The notes: generated by a model not told the origin, from the letters alone. DNA of 64,000 nt from JAZOTM01 sp045657625 (GCA_045657625.1 JAZOTM010000017.1:19065-83064), one strand, 5' to 3'; numbered from the stretch's first letter, positions 18,982 to 29,208 are shown. Made by a program: numbers and translations.

Positions 18982-19077
18982 ATCTTTCTCCGTCCTTGTT
19001 CGAGTATTTTTCAAAAACTCTCTTTTTCAAAAACTTAAACTACTATAAATAAATTTCATGCAGATGTCAAACCATTT

Positions 19078-19788
19078 TTAGTTTCGCCCTATAGTTTTCA
19101 GCAATTCTACCAAAAGTACCAAGCGATTCTTAATCATAACAGGCACCGAATTTCTGGAAAAATCAGAATTTGTGGCCTCATGTCTGCGGTACAAGAGTAG
19201 CTTGTCCGGAATCATCAAGGTCTTTTCCTTTTTCCAATCTGCGATCAGTCCAATCCACTGGTCGTGCATCTGAATGTTACGAGGAATGGGTAAACACAAA
19301 GGCAACAGTTCTCTTCGGAACGCCATACAACACCCAATATACCGATTTTTCACAAAGCTTTGAAAAACCCCGGTCTTGCATCCACGGTACTCCTGAAAAG
19401 AAGGAATCAGTACTTCTGACATGTTGCCATTCCGCACTTCCGCATCATGCATCACAAGAGTTGCTCCGGTCTTTTCCATGGTAGAAAGCACCGTTTCTAC
19501 CTTGTGGTCACTCCAAACATCATCCTGATCTGCCAGGAAAATCACATCTCCTTTGCAACAGGTCATGGCATGTTCAAAGTTGGCAATAATGCCCTGTCTC
19601 GGTCCTTCGGTCAAATGAATACGTACATCTTTTTTCGCATATTCCTGTAGCAATGCCGGGGTACTGTCTATGGATCCGTCATCGGAAATCCATAGTTCAT
19701 CCTCATCCCTTAAATTTCGTAAAACGGAGTCAATTTGTTCGGTCAAATAGCGCTCTCCGTTGTAGGTTGTCATGGCCACAGAAATCAT
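19078..19788 (-). CDS. GT2 glycosyltransferase, short, rhamnosyltransferase-like
   Basis: At 236 residues this is a minimal GT-A enzyme: ISVAMTTYNGERYL at the N-terminus, SDDGSIDST near 37, and FLADQDDVWSD near 80. It lacks the C-terminal extension of its relative at 12082. No membrane segment is seen. It lies between the DUF1972 GT4 and the LCP gene in the same direction, so it most likely adds one sugar of the repeat unit; rhamnose is suggested by family resemblance only. Confidence 0.85.
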   Translation of the reverse strand: MISVAMTTYNGERYLTEQIDSVLRNLRDEDELWISDDGSIDSTPALLQEYAKKDVRIHLTEGPRQGIIANFEHAMTCCKGDVIFLADQDDVWSDHKVETVLSTMEKTGATLVMHDAEVRNGNMSEVLIPSFQEYRGCKTGVFQSFVKNRYIGCCMAFRRELLPLCLPIPRNIQMHDQWIGLIADWKKEKTLMIPDKLLLYRRHEATNSDFSRNSVPVMIKNRLVLLVELLKTIGRN

Positions 19789-19853
19789 AGTTCCGTACTC
19801 TTAATATTCCTCTCATTTTTGGTAAAAATCAACAATTATATTCTTAATTTTTC

Positions 19854-21020
19854 TTAAGTTTTCAAGAAGTCAGCGGTAAGAAAAACTTCTTCATACCGAT
19901 TCACAATCTGTTCCCAACTATACTGAGAACGAATCCGTTCTTTGGCAGCACTTTCATAGGAAAGACGCTGTTCCTCAGAAAAACCTTCCGCCTGTTCCAA
20001 TGCTTTTACCAGGCTGCCCTTCTCTCCCGTCCAATAAAGGGCTGCTTCCTCAGCCACCTCTCGATTGAAGGAAACATCATAAAGAAGATTTACCTTGGTA
20101 TCTGCCAAAGCTTCCAGCAAGGATGGATTGGTGCCACCCACCTGGTGTCCATGCAAATAGACAAAGGCTTCTGCACGAATGCCACGAAGCAAATCTGTAT
20201 CATACACGGTTCCGGCAAAAATAATCTTTGGATTGTTTTCCAAATGATATTTGCGGTCCAGTTCTGTATATAATTTTCCGCTTTTATCTACATTTGAAAT
20301 AATTAGAAGGGGCTTCTCGGAAGCAAATTCTAAGTATTCCTCAATCATAATTTCATAGTTATTCTCCGGTACAAAACGCCCTACGATCAAAGCGTAGCCT
20401 CCCGGTTGCAGTCCAAATCGTTCCTTTAGCCATTCCTTGGCTCTTGTGGTATCAATCTCCTGCAAGTCTGCGCCATAAGGAATAAAGGTGGTCAAGGGGC
20501 TGTATTTTCGGTATTCTTCCTGAATGTAAAGTTCCATATTTTTGGAATCACAAATCATACCATGGGAATAACGCACCATGCCGGACTCGGAATACTTCCA
20601 ATAAGCCCGCACCGGTGGACTCCATTTACTGCGCTTCCACTCGTGACCGTCCGGATTGACAAAAACTGTCACTCCCAGTTCTCTGGCCTGTTCCATCAAC
20701 TTTTTCATAAACGGCCCGATTCGACAGGCCAATACATAAATGATGGCATTTTCATACTGGCGATTTTTGATGGTGTTTAAGCTCCATCGAAAAGCTGCCA
20801 CATCGTAGGCAATTGCCTTTGCCGGCCCAATAGGCGGCACTTTTAATTGGAAGCACTCCGCTCCCTTGTAATCGAAGGTCTCGTACGCTGTACCCATGCA
20901 AGCTACATGGTACACCACTTTTTCTTCCGTCCTTCGACTTACCAATTGATCCACAAAGGTTTCAAACCCGCCATAATTGGCGGGTATTCCTTTGCTTCCA
21001 ACGATAAACACATGTCTCAT
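19854..21020 (-). CDS. DUF1972-type GT4 glycosyltransferase (Cps2T/RgpA-like)
   Basis: The 388-residue GT-B enzyme begins RHVFIVGSKGIPANYGGFET, the hallmark of the DUF1972 N-terminal domain, and has a GT4 C-terminal domain with YALIVGRFVPENN and HGHQVGGTNPSLLEAL. Relatives include streptococcal Cps2T and RgpA, which add rhamnose as an early sugar after the initiating sugar-phosphate. The gene overlaps the initiating phosphoglycosyltransferase by one base (stop/start TAATG type), which fits a role in adding the second sugar. The rhamnose donor is inferred; no rml genes are in the window. Confidence 0.9.
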   Translation of the reverse strand: MRHVFIVGSKGIPANYGGFETFVDQLVSRRTEEKVVYHVACMGTAYETFDYKGAECFQLKVPPIGPAKAIAYDVAAFRWSLNTIKNRQYENAIIYVLACRIGPFMKKLMEQARELGVTVFVNPDGHEWKRSKWSPPVRAYWKYSESGMVRYSHGMICDSKNMELYIQEEYRKYSPLTTFIPYGADLQEIDTTRAKEWLKERFGLQPGGYALIVGRFVPENNYEIMIEEYLEFASEKPLLIISNVDKSGKLYTELDRKYHLENNPKIIFAGTVYDTDLLRGIRAEAFVYLHGHQVGGTNPSLLEALADTKVNLLYDVSFNREVAEEAALYWTGEKGSLVKALEQAEGFSEEQRLSYESAAKERIRSQYSWEQIVNRYEEVFLTADFLKT

Positions 21021-22429
21021 TATTCTGCTCCACGGGCTTTGACTACCACCTGTACGGTTTTACACAAAATCTTCAGGTCTAACCATAAATCCCAATTGGA
21101 AATATAGTAGGTATCTAAAGCCACGATCTCTTCAAAGTTTTGAATGTTGCTGCGTCCACTTACTTGCCACATACCTGTGATTCCCGGTCTGTAACCAAGT
21201 CTGGCCTTGTGCCAATATTCATACTGTAAAAACTCATCTTCCGTAGGAGGACGTGTGCCTACAAGGCTCATGTCACCCTTCAATACATTCCAAAACTGTG
21301 GCAATTCATCCAAGGAGTACTTTCTCATAAATTTTCCAATAGGAAAAATACGAGGGTCATCCTTCATCTTGAACATAATGCCATCCATTTCATTTTGTTC
21401 CATCAGTTTTTCTTTTTCCGCTTCTGCATTTACATTCATGGAGCGGAACTTGTAAAACTTGAATCTTCTACCATTGCGTCCGATACGAACCTGACTGAAA
21501 AATACAGGTCCCGGTGACTGGGCCTTGATAATTGGTGCAAAAATCACAAATACAATGCCGCATAAAAGAAGTCCCACAAGACTACCCACTATATCAATCA
21601 AACGTTTTACCAAAAGTTCCCTCGCTGTGGCCATACGCATACTGCTGGTCAGCACCACAAATGGACCAAAAGGCTCAATGGCACGATTCGGTAACAATTT
21701 TGATTCATGGGCTAGATTATAATGAACGGTAATCCCCATTTCCAAAAGCTGATCGGACAAGGCTTCACTGCTTTCAATGGTATTGCCGCTGATGAACACT
21801 TCATCTACTACGTTTTCTTTTAAATAGTCATAAAAGTCATCCGCAGAGGCGATGACCGGTACCCCATGCATAATTTCTCCGGTGTGGTCCTCGTCAATCA
21901 ACACGATTCCGTTGATGGCGAATTCCGTATATTCCATTTTTCGAAGACTTTCCATGGTCTTATCAATCAGTTCTGTCGTGGTCACCAAAATCAAACTGGA
22001 ACGATTTTTGTTGTTCACGATCATCTTGCGTACCTGACGTTTCAAGAACACACGCACACAAAAAGACAAAATCATGGACATAATCCAATAAGCAAATAAA
22101 ATCTTACGAGAGAATATGTTGGAACGCTGGGTTGCAAACATGTAAAGCAACTGTCCTAAGAACACCAAGGTACAATGACTGATGGTGGCCCGCAATTCCT
22201 GATATTTATTTCTTCGCAAGATACCGGTATAAGGTTCAAAGAAAAAGACAACGAATACATCAATCAAAACCAACAAAATGGCCATGCGGATGTACTCTTC
22301 CACCACGTAGGGGTTGTCAAAACCAATTCTGAGCCAATAAGCATAGACATAGGAACCAATCATACAAAGCATATCTGCAATGATAAAGTCCAAATGCTTT
22401 GCCCAGCTTCGCTTTTCCTTACGATACAT
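21020..22429 (-). CDS. Polyprenyl-phosphate sugar phosphotransferase, initiating (WbaP/CpsE type)
   Basis: The 469-residue membrane enzyme starts glycan synthesis by moving a sugar 1-phosphate to undecaprenyl phosphate. Four or five helices occupy about 15-130, a Rossmann-like soluble domain spans about 140-270, and a further hairpin helix (about 285-310) leads to the bacterial sugar transferase domain. Landmarks are KRLIDIVGS, QVRIGRNGRRFKFYKFRSM, SLDELPQFWNVLKGDMSLVG and PGITGMWQVSGRS. The length and N-terminal TM region match the large WbaP/CpsE class, whose donors are UDP-Gal or UDP-Glc. Its start codon overlaps the glf stop codon, so the genes are translationally coupled. Confidence 0.95.
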   Translation of the reverse strand: MYRKEKRSWAKHLDFIIADMLCMIGSYVYAYWLRIGFDNPYVVEEYIRMAILLVLIDVFVVFFFEPYTGILRRNKYQELRATISHCTLVFLGQLLYMFATQRSNIFSRKILFAYWIMSMILSFCVRVFLKRQVRKMIVNNKNRSSLILVTTTELIDKTMESLRKMEYTEFAINGIVLIDEDHTGEIMHGVPVIASADDFYDYLKENVVDEVFISGNTIESSEALSDQLLEMGITVHYNLAHESKLLPNRAIEPFGPFVVLTSSMRMATARELLVKRLIDIVGSLVGLLLCGIVFVIFAPIIKAQSPGPVFFSQVRIGRNGRRFKFYKFRSMNVNAEAEKEKLMEQNEMDGIMFKMKDDPRIFPIGKFMRKYSLDELPQFWNVLKGDMSLVGTRPPTEDEFLQYEYWHKARLGYRPGITGMWQVSGRSNIQNFEEIVALDTYYISNWDLWLDLKILCKTVQVVVKARGAE

Positions 22430-23526
22430 TAGTTGAGTTCCTCTCTTGCCATAGCCAGTGCTGCCGCTACGGTATCATCCATATCATAGTATTTATACTG
22501 GCCAAGTCTTCCACCGAAGATGACCTTCGGCTCTGTTTTGGCAAGTTCGGCATACTGCGCATAAAGAGACGAATTCTTGTCATCGTTTACCGGATAATAA
22601 GGTTCGTCTCCCTTCTGCCAAGTAGCCGGATATTCCTTGGTCACTACGGTTTTTTCCTGTGTACCATATTCAAAATGCTTGTGCTCAATCACACGCGTAT
22701 ATGGTGTTTCTGCATCTGTATAATTTACCACTGCATTTCCCTGATAGTTGGCTGTATCCATGGTCTCTGTCTCAAATTTCAGAGAACGATACTCCAACTC
22801 ACCGAATTTATAATTGAAGAATTCATCAATCATACCGGTGAAAAGAATCTTGTCTGCTTCTGCATCCCATTTTTCACGGTCTGCAAAATAGTCCACACCC
22901 AAACGAATCTCGGTATCCCCAAACATGTTGGCAATCATCTGGGTATATCCACCCACCGGGATTCCCTGGAAGGCGTCATTAAAATAGTTGTTGTCATAAA
23001 TATAACGAACCGGCAAACGACGAATGATAAAAGCCGGAAGTTCTGTGGCTTTTCTGCCCCACTGCTTCTCGGTGTAGCCTTTGATCAATTTCTCATAGAT
23101 ATCAATGCCAATCAAATTGATGGCCTGTTCCTCTAAGTTCTTCGGTTCTTCCACCGCATAGGCTGCTTTCTGCTCTTCGATCTTGGCCTTGGCCTCATCC
23201 GGCGTACGCACGCCCCAAAGCTGGTGGAATGTATTCATATTGAAAGGTAAATTGTAGATTTCCCCTTCGTAATTCGCTACCGGTGAATTGGTATAACGAT
23301 TGAATTCCGCGAAATCATTCACATAATTCCAAACTTCTTTGTCATCGGTATGGAAAATATGCGCACCATAACGATGCACCTGAATGCCTTCCACTTCTTC
23401 TGTATAGATATTGCCTGCGATGTGATTTCTTTTTTCAATCACGAGACATGTCTTCCCTTTTTTTCTTGCTTCATTAGCAAAGACTGCAGAAAAAAGTCCT
23501 GCCCCTACTAACAAATAATCGTACAT
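22429..23526 (-). CDS. glf: UDP-galactopyranose mutase
   Basis: The 365-residue FAD enzyme interconverts UDP-galactopyranose and UDP-galactofuranose. The dinucleotide site is YLLVGAGLFSAVFA, followed by KRNHIAGNIYTE and RYGAHIFHTDDKEVW. The C-terminal GGRLGQYKYYDMD carries the conserved Arg and Tyr of the active site. The length is normal and GAGGAG precedes the ATG. Its presence predicts galactofuranose in the polymer and implies that at least one of the neighbouring GT2 enzymes is a galactofuranosyltransferase. Confidence 0.97.
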   Translation of the reverse strand: MYDYLLVGAGLFSAVFANEARKKGKTCLVIEKRNHIAGNIYTEEVEGIQVHRYGAHIFHTDDKEVWNYVNDFAEFNRYTNSPVANYEGEIYNLPFNMNTFHQLWGVRTPDEAKAKIEEQKAAYAVEEPKNLEEQAINLIGIDIYEKLIKGYTEKQWGRKATELPAFIIRRLPVRYIYDNNYFNDAFQGIPVGGYTQMIANMFGDTEIRLGVDYFADREKWDAEADKILFTGMIDEFFNYKFGELEYRSLKFETETMDTANYQGNAVVNYTDAETPYTRVIEHKHFEYGTQEKTVVTKEYPATWQKGDEPYYPVNDDKNSSLYAQYAELAKTEPKVIFGGRLGQYKYYDMDDTVAAALAMAREELN

Positions 23527-23587
23527 AACAAAATCTCCTCGTTTCCTCGCATTCTGTTTTTTATTTTACCATTTTTTTACAAAAATG

Positions 23588-25180
23588 TTAACAAATATAA
23601 TAAGTCTTTTCATTTTGTAAAAAATTGGGATTGTAGAACGGATCTCCCTGTTCTATGACTTCCGGGAAACGTTCCTTTAATAATTTTGACATTCTTGGAT
23701 CCGGCAATTCTGTCTTTACATGGGCGGTATAATCCGCTTCCACATAAGGGTCAAAAATACAGCGATATCCATGCTGGCTCAGTTTCAAACAAAAGTCCAT
23801 GGCTGCGTAGACAGGCGGCAGAGAAAAATCTATGCCTCCCACCTCTTCGTATACATCCTTGCGGAACATAACGAAACTAAAACAAAGTCCACTGACTTCC
23901 TGGGCAAGCACCGCTCTGCGGCAATAGCCTTTGAAGGTTCCGGGCAATTTATGAAATGCCTTGTATACGTCTCCTTCTTTGTTGAAAATCAAACCACACT
24001 GATCCACTTTGCCGGAGCGACGATAGGTCTTGGCCCCAACCATTCCCACGTCTTTTTGACAAGCATAACTTAAAAAATCTAGTTGCCAATTGCTGCCACG
24101 TATATTCAAATCCGGGCGAAGCAACACGATATAATCTGCATCACTCTCCAAAATATTCTGATGCAAGCTTTCTCTCTTGGTATGTTCATCCAAGGAAAAA
24201 ATCTGGGTGTTGCGATTTTCCGGATGGAACATGTACTTCACAGAATAAGTACCCACTTCCAAACGTTCTTCCACCACTGCCGGCACTTCGATACGTTCAA
24301 AGTGTGCCTTCAAAGCCCGGAGGCCCGCACCTTCTGTATATGTTTTGTTGGAACTGTTTCCTGCCGTAGATGCATCATGCATGCGCCAATGATAAAGCAC
24401 CCTCGGCACATGGCAAATGGATTTGGTCTTCTCAATGCAGCGAAGCACCAGGTCATAATCCTGTGAGCCGTCAAATTCCTTGTGCAGGCCGCCCACAGCC
24501 TCAAACAATTCTTTTTTTATAACTGTAAAGTGGCAAATATAATTATTGGTACGAAGCAGTTCCAAATTAAAATCGGATTTAAAATGAGGCTGCATACGAT
24601 GTTTCAAATCCGCGGAGGCTTTGTCCTCATCGGAATACAACAGTTCGTATGTTATGCCTTGTTTTTTCCCTTTGTTCAAGGCCTTGGCCATTTCATAGAG
24701 TGCATCTGCCGTCAACACATCATCATGATCCAACAAACAGATGTATTCTCCTTTTGCCATTTTTTCAGCTTCATTGGTGTTTTCTGAGATGCCGCCATTC
24801 TTTTCCAACTTGCGGTAGGAAATACGGCTTTCTTGCTTTTGATACTGCGTAACGATTTCCTTTACCGTATCGCTTTTGCCGGCATCTGCAATGCAAAGCT
24901 GCCAATTGCTATAGGTCTGATTTTTCAAGGATTCCAATAAATCCTGTAAAAACTCAGGTTTTGTCTCATAAGTAGGCACCAACACGGAAAAAAGAGGTCT
25001 ATAAGGAAACTCTTTTTCCAAGGTTTTTTGACGCTCCAGGCGTTTTTCCGATGCTTCAAATTTTTCTTTGATGGCATCATACCCGCGATCCGGTGCATTT
25101 AATTTTTCCATGGATTTATTGATAAATCCGAAAAAACCGTATCTTTTGTAGATGTCTACGTATTTTTGATAGGTACTCAT
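23588..25180 (-). CDS. Tandem-domain GT2 glycosyltransferase
   Basis: The 530-residue soluble enzyme has a first GT-A domain (about 60-290) with FSVLVPTYETKPEFL, ICLLDHDDVLT and WRMHDAS. A second, partial GT-like domain (about 340-500) contains VGMVGAKTY, KDVYEEVGGIDFSL and MDFCLKLSQHGYR. The N-terminal MSTYQKYVDIYKRYG resembles the leaders of other Firmicutes rhamnan and galactan GTs. The same layout occurs in the products at 29323 and 31228. It lies between glf and the flippase gene. Likely role: one or two linkages of the repeat unit; a galactofuranosyl activity is possible because glf is adjacent, but no motif proves it. Confidence 0.87.
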   Translation of the reverse strand: MSTYQKYVDIYKRYGFFGFINKSMEKLNAPDRGYDAIKEKFEASEKRLERQKTLEKEFPYRPLFSVLVPTYETKPEFLQDLLESLKNQTYSNWQLCIADAGKSDTVKEIVTQYQKQESRISYRKLEKNGGISENTNEAEKMAKGEYICLLDHDDVLTADALYEMAKALNKGKKQGITYELLYSDEDKASADLKHRMQPHFKSDFNLELLRTNNYICHFTVIKKELFEAVGGLHKEFDGSQDYDLVLRCIEKTKSICHVPRVLYHWRMHDASTAGNSSNKTYTEGAGLRALKAHFERIEVPAVVEERLEVGTYSVKYMFHPENRNTQIFSLDEHTKRESLHQNILESDADYIVLLRPDLNIRGSNWQLDFLSYACQKDVGMVGAKTYRRSGKVDQCGLIFNKEGDVYKAFHKLPGTFKGYCRRAVLAQEVSGLCFSFVMFRKDVYEEVGGIDFSLPPVYAAMDFCLKLSQHGYRCIFDPYVEADYTAHVKTELPDPRMSKLLKERFPEVIEQGDPFYNPNFLQNEKTYYIC

Positions 25181-25193
25181 ACGTGTCTCCTTT

Positions 25194-26447
25194 TTATGAG
25201 AAAGTTTTTCTCATACCGGCTACAATCAGCCCAATCTGAATAATAATCTGAACCAGCAAGGCTACAAACAAAGCCACAATGACGCCGTTCATGGAATAGT
25301 ATTTTACTACGGTAAAAGACATAATAATTGCCATGAGGATACCGGCAACCCCCACCAAATACTGCTGTTTGATCATACGCATCAAAGTACATACACTAAA
25401 CAAGCTGGCATTGATGGCAATCAGCATCGCACTGAGCAACACCGGAATAAACAGATATACATAAGGTGCAATCTCGGCTCCAAATACAAGCTGCAGGGCA
25501 AAATCCGTAAAGAAGTAAGAAACCACGACGGCTACTGCAGTCAAGCCCAACATCAAAAGTCCAAACAATTTTAAAATCTTCAAAAATCCTTTTTTGTCCT
25601 TTGCTTCAAAACGGGTGGTCAAGATCGGTACCAATGGTGCAAACATGGTGTTTGCTGCAAGTTGAATAACGATGGTCGGTGCAGATACCGAAGCATAATA
25701 GCCCATGACTTCTTCCCCATAAAACTGTTCCAAATAGGTTCTCGGCACAGTCAAGGACAGGTTATTTAAAAAGGCCACAATGGCAAGTGGAATACAAATC
25801 AAAATCAATTTTTTTACCGTGGCAAAATCAGCTTTTTGTCCTTCCTTTGGGGCATCCTCCATGGACAACGCAATCCGTCTGTCATAGAAAAGCACCACTG
25901 CTACGGAAAACAGGGACATCAACAAAATACTTAAAATCAAGTTTTTTGTAGCTAAAATAGTCACAATAAAAATAGTCAACGCACCCACCCCACGGATGGT
26001 CATGGAAATACCCGCGTAGTCCAATCTGGCTTTTTTCTGATAAATGCCGTAGTATACGTCTACACCGGCTTCCGACATTTTTAGAATCATATAAGCAAAA
26101 ATAGCGAGAAACTTGCCCGGGTCCGTCATATATCCATAGACAATGGTCAAAAGGAAGCATATGGCAAAAGACAGCGCATTGGTGAAAATACGACTTTTGC
26201 GATAGGCTTCATCGGAGAAGTCTCCGTGAATATCAGACACCTGATAAGCTCTCACATTAAATAAACCAACAATCGCAGGAGATGCGGTTACCGTCATGGC
26301 AACCGACAAGATTCCTGCGTCTTCATAACCGGACAAGCGCACAATCAGTACGCTTGTCATCCATATACAAAAATAATAAATAATGGATCCAACGGTATTA
26401 AACAGCATGTTCTGCTGTACCGTTCTCTCAGTTTTTTGATTCTTCAT
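25194..26447 (-). CDS. Polysaccharide flippase (Wzx-like, MATE/MOP superfamily)
   Basis: The 417-residue protein has about twelve membrane helices, beginning LFNTVGSIIYYFCIWMTSVL, with SGYEDAGILSVAMT in the first loop. This pattern is typical of Wzx/RfbX O-unit exporters. It would move the undecaprenyl-linked repeat unit across the membrane. It lies 1 base after the candidate polymerase gene and 13 bases before a GT2. Its presence marks the locus as Wzx/Wzy rather than ABC-transporter type. Confidence 0.9.
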   Translation of the reverse strand: MKNQKTERTVQQNMLFNTVGSIIYYFCIWMTSVLIVRLSGYEDAGILSVAMTVTASPAIVGLFNVRAYQVSDIHGDFSDEAYRKSRIFTNALSFAICFLLTIVYGYMTDPGKFLAIFAYMILKMSEAGVDVYYGIYQKKARLDYAGISMTIRGVGALTIFIVTILATKNLILSILLMSLFSVAVVLFYDRRIALSMEDAPKEGQKADFATVKKLILICIPLAIVAFLNNLSLTVPRTYLEQFYGEEVMGYYASVSAPTIVIQLAANTMFAPLVPILTTRFEAKDKKGFLKILKLFGLLMLGLTAVAVVVSYFFTDFALQLVFGAEIAPYVYLFIPVLLSAMLIAINASLFSVCTLMRMIKQQYLVGVAGILMAIIMSFTVVKYYSMNGVIVALFVALLVQIIIQIGLIVAGMRKTFS

Positions 26448-26448
26448 A

Positions 26449-28260
26449 TTATTTCAAATACTCCAAATTTTCTGTTGTGATTTTGACAATCTTTCCGGCA
26501 TCGTTGGCGTAAACCACTTCGAACTGATCCCAGAAATCCTGATGTACGGTGTACAAATCACAATCGGTGTAAACACATACGTATTCGCAGTAAGCAAGCA
26601 CGTTTGCAAAGTAAGCATCATCATCTTCATGAGATTTCCAGAATTCATAATCGGAAAGTCTCTGCCCGGTCATGGATTCATAGAGATAAGTCTCTTCCTG
26701 AATGGTGCACACCGGTACCTGCTTGTCTGTCACACCACTGGAAAGCAATTCATTGTAAACATAATGAATCAATTCCATTTTTTCATCCGAATAATGCTCG
26801 GTAAACATAGTGTTGTAATTGAAGCAAAGCAAGTCATTGTAATGCTGTGCCTTATTGTCCGGTACAAACAATGCATTTTTTGCTTCAATCTTGTTTTCGA
26901 TTCCAAACAGGAACATGATGGCTACAAACAGCCAACTGCACAAATATAGGCAGGTCATCTTTCTTGCCTCCGCTGTCATGCGTACGAATCCGCCAACAAG
27001 CAAAGCAAATACGATGAACCAAAGCATATAGTAATCTTTGTAGAAGTAATAAGTGGAAATCTTTCCTGTCTTATAAGAGATGGCAAACATTGCCAAAGTC
27101 TGCAACGCAAATAATGGAGCAAACCATCCCATAAAGCTGTTCTTTTTCTTTTTGATAATTCCAAAATATCCGTATACGGCAATTGGAATAAAGAATAAGA
27201 AATTGCTGTATAAGTCTCTGTAAATCGCACCTTCCGCAGAAAATGCGCTTTCTACTGTCACGTTATCATTTACGAAAACATCCATGTAGGTGTAAACCAA
27301 ACCAAGGATAATCGGTACCAGGAAAATCTCAAGGCCTTCTGCCAAGGTCTGAAGGGAAACCAATTTCTTATTCCGAAACTGCTTCATCAGGAACGCAAAT
27401 CCCATAGCCAGATAAGTCACCGGCATAAAAAGTGCGTAACACTGGAAAATCGCATGTGCGCCCAGCATCAAGAATAAAATGTTTAACCACTTGTGTTCCA
27501 TTTCATCCTGCATGAATAAGTCTGTAAGGACAAGCAATGCTGCTACGACATACAAACTCATGCCCAAATAAGTGAAGCCGTACAAAGTACTGTTCATTGG
27601 ATATCCTAAAAGGAAGAAGAAGGATGCAATGATGGTAACGATTTTTCCAAAACGATCCTTTGCAAAACGGCAAACCACACCGTAGAACATAAATCCGGAT
27701 AATAAAATCTGGAAAATATCACTCAGCACATACAACTTGTAGTAATAATCGTACGCTAACCATGGGGAAAAGAGTTCGATGACTGTACCATTTAAAAGCT
27801 GTGCAAAGAACATACGGCTGATGGCTTCGTTGTTTACAAATTCCATCGCCTCTCTGTAACGAGCAGAAGGATCTACGGTTCTGTAGTTCCAGTTTAATTC
27901 GGTCAATCCCCAACGCACGTTGGCACCGAACAATACCACTGCCACAAGCAATACTGCAAAAATAATATCGTAACGGTTTACGGTATATTTCTGTACTTTC
28001 TTTTTTGCAAAAACAAAATACAAAAGTGGAATTGCAACAAGCAAATTAAAAATTCCAAGGGTTCCCACATTTACCGGAATGCTAAGCAAATTGATAATCG
28101 CTGCCACAAAAGCACTGTAAAACTCTGTCAAAATAGCGGTCAAAGGAAGCCAAGTGAAGGCCTTTTGCTCTGATTCCGTCTTTTTAAACAGGAACAAACC
28201 TACAAAAAACGCAGCGTAAGTAATCATATAAAATATTGTAACCGGTACTGTACCATTCAT
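26449..28260 (-). CDS. Large multipass membrane protein, candidate polysaccharide polymerase or GT-C
   Basis: The 603-residue protein has roughly thirteen membrane helices over residues 1-480 and a C-terminal soluble tail of about 120 residues, probably extracytoplasmic (CTIQEETYLYESMTGQRL, then HQDFWDQFEVVYANDAGK). A loop at about 115-165 after helix 4 contains NWNYRTVDPSARYREAM. I do not recognise a named family. No other Wzy candidate is present between the flippase and the GTs, so position favours polymerase, but a GT-C transferase using a lipid-linked sugar is equally possible because the DPM-like GT gene lies 18 bases upstream. Confidence 0.7.
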   Translation of the reverse strand: MNGTVPVTIFYMITYAAFFVGLFLFKKTESEQKAFTWLPLTAILTEFYSAFVAAIINLLSIPVNVGTLGIFNLLVAIPLLYFVFAKKKVQKYTVNRYDIIFAVLLVAVVLFGANVRWGLTELNWNYRTVDPSARYREAMEFVNNEAISRMFFAQLLNGTVIELFSPWLAYDYYYKLYVLSDIFQILLSGFMFYGVVCRFAKDRFGKIVTIIASFFFLLGYPMNSTLYGFTYLGMSLYVVAALLVLTDLFMQDEMEHKWLNILFLMLGAHAIFQCYALFMPVTYLAMGFAFLMKQFRNKKLVSLQTLAEGLEIFLVPIILGLVYTYMDVFVNDNVTVESAFSAEGAIYRDLYSNFLFFIPIAVYGYFGIIKKKKNSFMGWFAPLFALQTLAMFAISYKTGKISTYYFYKDYYMLWFIVFALLVGGFVRMTAEARKMTCLYLCSWLFVAIMFLFGIENKIEAKNALFVPDNKAQHYNDLLCFNYNTMFTEHYSDEKMELIHYVYNELLSSGVTDKQVPVCTIQEETYLYESMTGQRLSDYEFWKSHEDDDAYFANVLAYCEYVCVYTDCDLYTVHQDFWDQFEVVYANDAGKIVKITTENLEYLK

Positions 28261-28278
28261 AACAAAACTCCTATTCTG

Positions 28279-29208
28279 TTAGTTTTCTTTATTTTCTTCA
28301 ATCTGTAATAAGCGCATTTCAAAATCCTGACGATTCTTCTTGCCTACGGTATTTAAAATCATACCTGCAAAGAAGGCCTGCAAGGCTCCCATCATGGTAA
28401 AGCCACACACAATCAAGGTCGGGAAGTGTCCCACAAGACCGGTGCTGCGGTATTCAGAGAATACCGGAATTGCAAAGGCAATGGATAAAATTGCAAGAAT
28501 TGCTGCAATAATTCCAAAGAATCCCATTGGTTTATAGGTACGGAACAAATTGATAATGGTCATAATTACCTTGAATCCGTCAGAGTATGTATTTAACTTG
28601 CTGACAGAGCCTTCCGGTCTGTCTCTGTAGCCAATGACCACGTTTTCTACAAACATGTTTTTGTCTGCCGCATGGATACTCATTTCGGTTTCGATTTCAA
28701 ATCCCTTGGATAACACCGGGAAGGATTTTACGAACTGATAACTGAAAGCTCTGTAACCTGTCATAATATCTTTGATGTCTGTTCTAAATAAAACATTGAT
28801 GGAACGACGTACCAAAGAATTTCCAAAGTTGTGGAACGGACGCTTGTTTTCTGTGAAGTAAGTAGAAGACAAACGGTCTCCTACTACCATGTCTGCCTTT
28901 CTTTCCAAGACCTTTGCCACCATTTCCGGTGCATTTTCTGCAGGATAGGTATCATCTCCGTCTGTCATGATATAGCATTCTGCATCTACATCACGGAACA
29001 TTCTACGGATTACATTTCCTTTTCCCTGCTGGTATTCGTAACGTACAACCGCACCTGCACGACGGGCGATTTCATCTGTACCGTCTGTAGAATTGTTGTC
29101 ATATACATAAATCACAGCTCCCGGCAAAGCCTTCTTGAAGTCTGTCACTACCTTTTCGATTGTTGCACTTTCGTTATAGCATGGTATTAAAACCGCTATC
29201 TTATCCAT
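28279..29208 (-). CDS. DPM-like polyprenyl-phosphate glycosyltransferase, GT2
   Basis: The 309-residue product starts KIAVLIPCYNESATIEKVV, has YDNNSTDGTDEIA and MTDGDDTYPAE (the metal site near 85), and ends with two helices (about 232-252 and 265-290). This is the layout of UndP-sugar synthases such as DPM1 homologues and GtrB. AAAGGAG precedes the ATG. Placed beside a GT-C-like multipass protein, it could supply a lipid-linked monosaccharide for extracytoplasmic transfer. Confidence 0.9.
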   Translation of the reverse strand: MDKIAVLIPCYNESATIEKVVTDFKKALPGAVIYVYDNNSTDGTDEIARRAGAVVRYEYQQGKGNVIRRMFRDVDAECYIMTDGDDTYPAENAPEMVAKVLERKADMVVGDRLSSTYFTENKRPFHNFGNSLVRRSINVLFRTDIKDIMTGYRAFSYQFVKSFPVLSKGFEIETEMSIHAADKNMFVENVVIGYRDRPEGSVSKLNTYSDGFKVIMTIINLFRTYKPMGFFGIIAAILAILSIAFAIPVFSEYRSTGLVGHFPTLIVCGFTMMGALQAFFAGMILNTVGKKNRQDFEMRLLQIEENKEN

